Shown here piece after piece: positions 63,029 to 64,000 of a DNA stretch of 64,000 nucleotides. How positions within the stretch are numbered: the first letter of the stretch is position 1; every line of letters starts with the position of its first letter. Under the pieces are notes generated by a model. It searched no databases, was not told the DNA's origin, and worked only from the letters and a program-made list of their open reading frames with translations. Origin of the DNA: an uncultured Clostridium sp. (GTDB taxonomy: Bacteria; Bacillota; Clostridia; TANB77; CAG-508); assembly GCA_948436975.1 (NCBI GenBank), contig CAOJJB010000005.1, positions 47,711 to 111,710 on the forward strand, written 5' to 3'. Made by a program: the position numbers and the translations under genes.

Positions 63029-63058
63029 TTGACATAGTAGTATAATTTATGTTAAAAT
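63029..63058 (+). promoter_or_regulatory. rRNA promoter P2
   Basis: TTGACA (63029-63034), 18 bases, TAAAAT (63053-63058). With P1 it makes the tandem arrangement usual for rRNA operons. A TATAAT at 63041 is too close to the -35 to be its partner. Confidence 0.75.
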
Positions 63059-63219
63059 AAAACTCGTTCACAGGAAGTGAAAAAACAAAAGTACATTGAA
63101 AAGTAAACAATAAATATCCTTTAAGAGAAACCAAGCGGTAGTTAAAAACTACCAAAAAAATTAAAAGAGCTTAAAAGCTCAAACTCAAATAGATTTATAT
63201 TAAAAAATATAGATACCAT
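63059..63219 (+). other. rRNA operon leader with three hairpins
   Basis: TTCAC/GTGAA (63067-63081), GGTAGTT/AACTACC (63137-63153) and GAGCTT/AAGCTC (63167-63180) can fold. The leader of rRNA operons carries antitermination and processing signals; which of these it holds is not certain. Confidence 0.5.
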
Positions 63220-64000
63220 AAACAAGAGAGTTTGATCCTGGCTCAGGATAAACGCTGGCGGCGCACATAAGACATGCAAGTCGAACGGACTTAACCCTTT
63301 GTTTACATTGGGAGCGGTTAGTGGCGGACTGGTGAGTAACACGTAAGCAACCTGCCTATCAGAGGGGAATAACAGTGAGAAATCACTGCTAATACCGCAT
63401 ATGCTAACAGTATCGCATGATACAGTTAGGAAAGGAGCAATCCACTGATAGATGGGCTTGCGTCTGATTAGCTAGTTGGTGGGGTAACGGCCTACCAAGG
63501 CGACGATCAGTAGCCGGACTGAGAGGTTGAACGGCCACATTGGGACTGAGATACGGCCCAGACTCCTACGGGAGGCAGCAGTCGGGAATATTGCGCAATG
63601 GAGGAAACTCTGACGCAGTGACGCCGCGTATAGGAAGAAGGTTTTCGGATTGTAAACTATTGTCGTTAGGGAAGAAAAAAGACAGTACCTAAGGAGGAAG
63701 CCCCGGCTAACTATGTGCCAGCAGCCGCGGTAATACATAGGGGGCAAGCGTTATCCGGATTTATTGGGTGTAAAGGGTGCGTAGACGGAGAAACAAGTTG
63801 GTTGTGAAATCCCTCGGCTCAACTGAGGAACTGCAACCAAAACTATTTCCCTTGAGTGTCGGAGAGGAAAGTGGAATTCCTAGTGTAGCGGTGAAATGCG
63901 TAGATATTAGGAGGAACACCGGTGGCGAAGGCGACTTTCTGGACGATAACTGACGTTGAGGCACGAAAGTGTGGGGAGCAAACAGGATTAGATACCCTGG
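63220..64000 (+). rRNA. rrs: 16S ribosomal RNA, 5' half (cut by the window end)
   Basis: AGAGTTTGATCCTGGCTCAG begins at 63227, which places base 1 near 63220. GTGCCAGCAGCCGCGGTAA at 63714-63732 and the ATTAGATACCC at 63987 confirm position and orientation. The gene stops at base ~781 at the window edge. The G+C-rich, conserved sequence is consistent with a clostridial lineage. ORFs drawn across it on the - strand are artefacts. Confidence 0.98.

Noticed and set aside
63041-63046. TATAAT within the rrn promoter region as a -10
   Set aside because: It is only six bases from TTGACA at 63029; TAAAAT at 63053 gives proper spacing.
63472-63964. Open frames on the - strand over the 16S gene
   Set aside because: They lie in conserved rRNA sequence and are not coding.
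1-64000. CRISPR arrays, prophage modules or defence-system operons
   Set aside because: No regularly spaced short repeats, no phage structural genes and no recognisable nuclease or methylase sets were found.

Overview
The window is very AT-rich chromosomal DNA (coding and non-coding alike) and ends in the 5' half of a 16S rRNA gene. Low G+C, strong Shine-Dalgarno (SD) sites, a spo0A gene with the hallmark [18 protein letters not shown] region, PerR/rubrerythrin, many ferredoxin-type proteins and BlaI/BlaR1-type regulation all point to an anaerobic Firmicute of the Clostridia, probably a gut species with or derived from a sporulating lineage. Almost all genes are on the + strand; only a small membrane protein, rpsT, a small pyrophosphatase and a TIGR01212-type radical SAM gene are on the - strand.

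Layout. 0-11 kb is an accessory-looking stretch: an aldo/keto reductase behind a MerR-type regulator tail, an ECF-S-like membrane protein with DUF1893, a lipase-like hydrolase, ogt, an Fe-S membrane protein, two membrane-linked XRE regulators (one with a 43-residue peptide gene), a tocopherol-cyclase-like protein with DUF421, and gene relics. 11-16 kb holds a mini ferredoxin plus ferredoxin:thioredoxin-reductase-like pair, a WYL regulator with two GyrI-like proteins, TfoX and an Lsa-type ABC-F protein. 16-22.8 kb is a cell-envelope signalling block: two-component system, membrane protein, CofE-like protein, VanY-like carboxypeptidase, then BlaI and a BlaR1-type M56 protease carrying an M23 peptidase domain. 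22.8-24.5 kb is PerR-rubrerythrin and rpsT. 24.7-32 kb carries rpiB, a TagO/WecA-type initiating transferase, pyruvyl transferase plus FrhB-like protein, Sua5 and glycosyltransferases. 32-40 kb is pth, RNase G, rimO, an amidase and a 1086-residue AAA+ protein. 40-47.6 kb has a G+C-richer glycosyltransferase, upp, a GH25 lysozyme, CcdA/thioredoxin, a Rieske oxidoreductase and pheA. 47.8-62.7 kb is mostly housekeeping (aminotransferase, RNA methyltransferase, ABC-F, PpaC, DUF1385, WG-repeat protein, BaiN-like flavoprotein, YigZ, spo0A, deoD, sdaA). The window closes with tandem rrn promoters and 16S.

The most unusual signals are: (1) a ~158-bp, three-hairpin intergenic element present twice (2461-2619 and 47632-47789), each copy starting exactly in the T-run of a rho-independent terminator, with a possible degenerate third copy; (2) three separate one-base frame breaks in otherwise well-conserved genes (the BlaR1/M23 gene, rimO, the DUF1385 gene), which are real mutations, recoding sites or sequencing errors; (3) the 1086-residue AAA+ protein with two CbxX-type ATPase modules, a probable degenerate third one and a Cys-rich N-terminus; (4) several small redox and membrane-peptide modules. 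No CRISPR array, tRNA gene, prophage or intact insertion sequence was seen.
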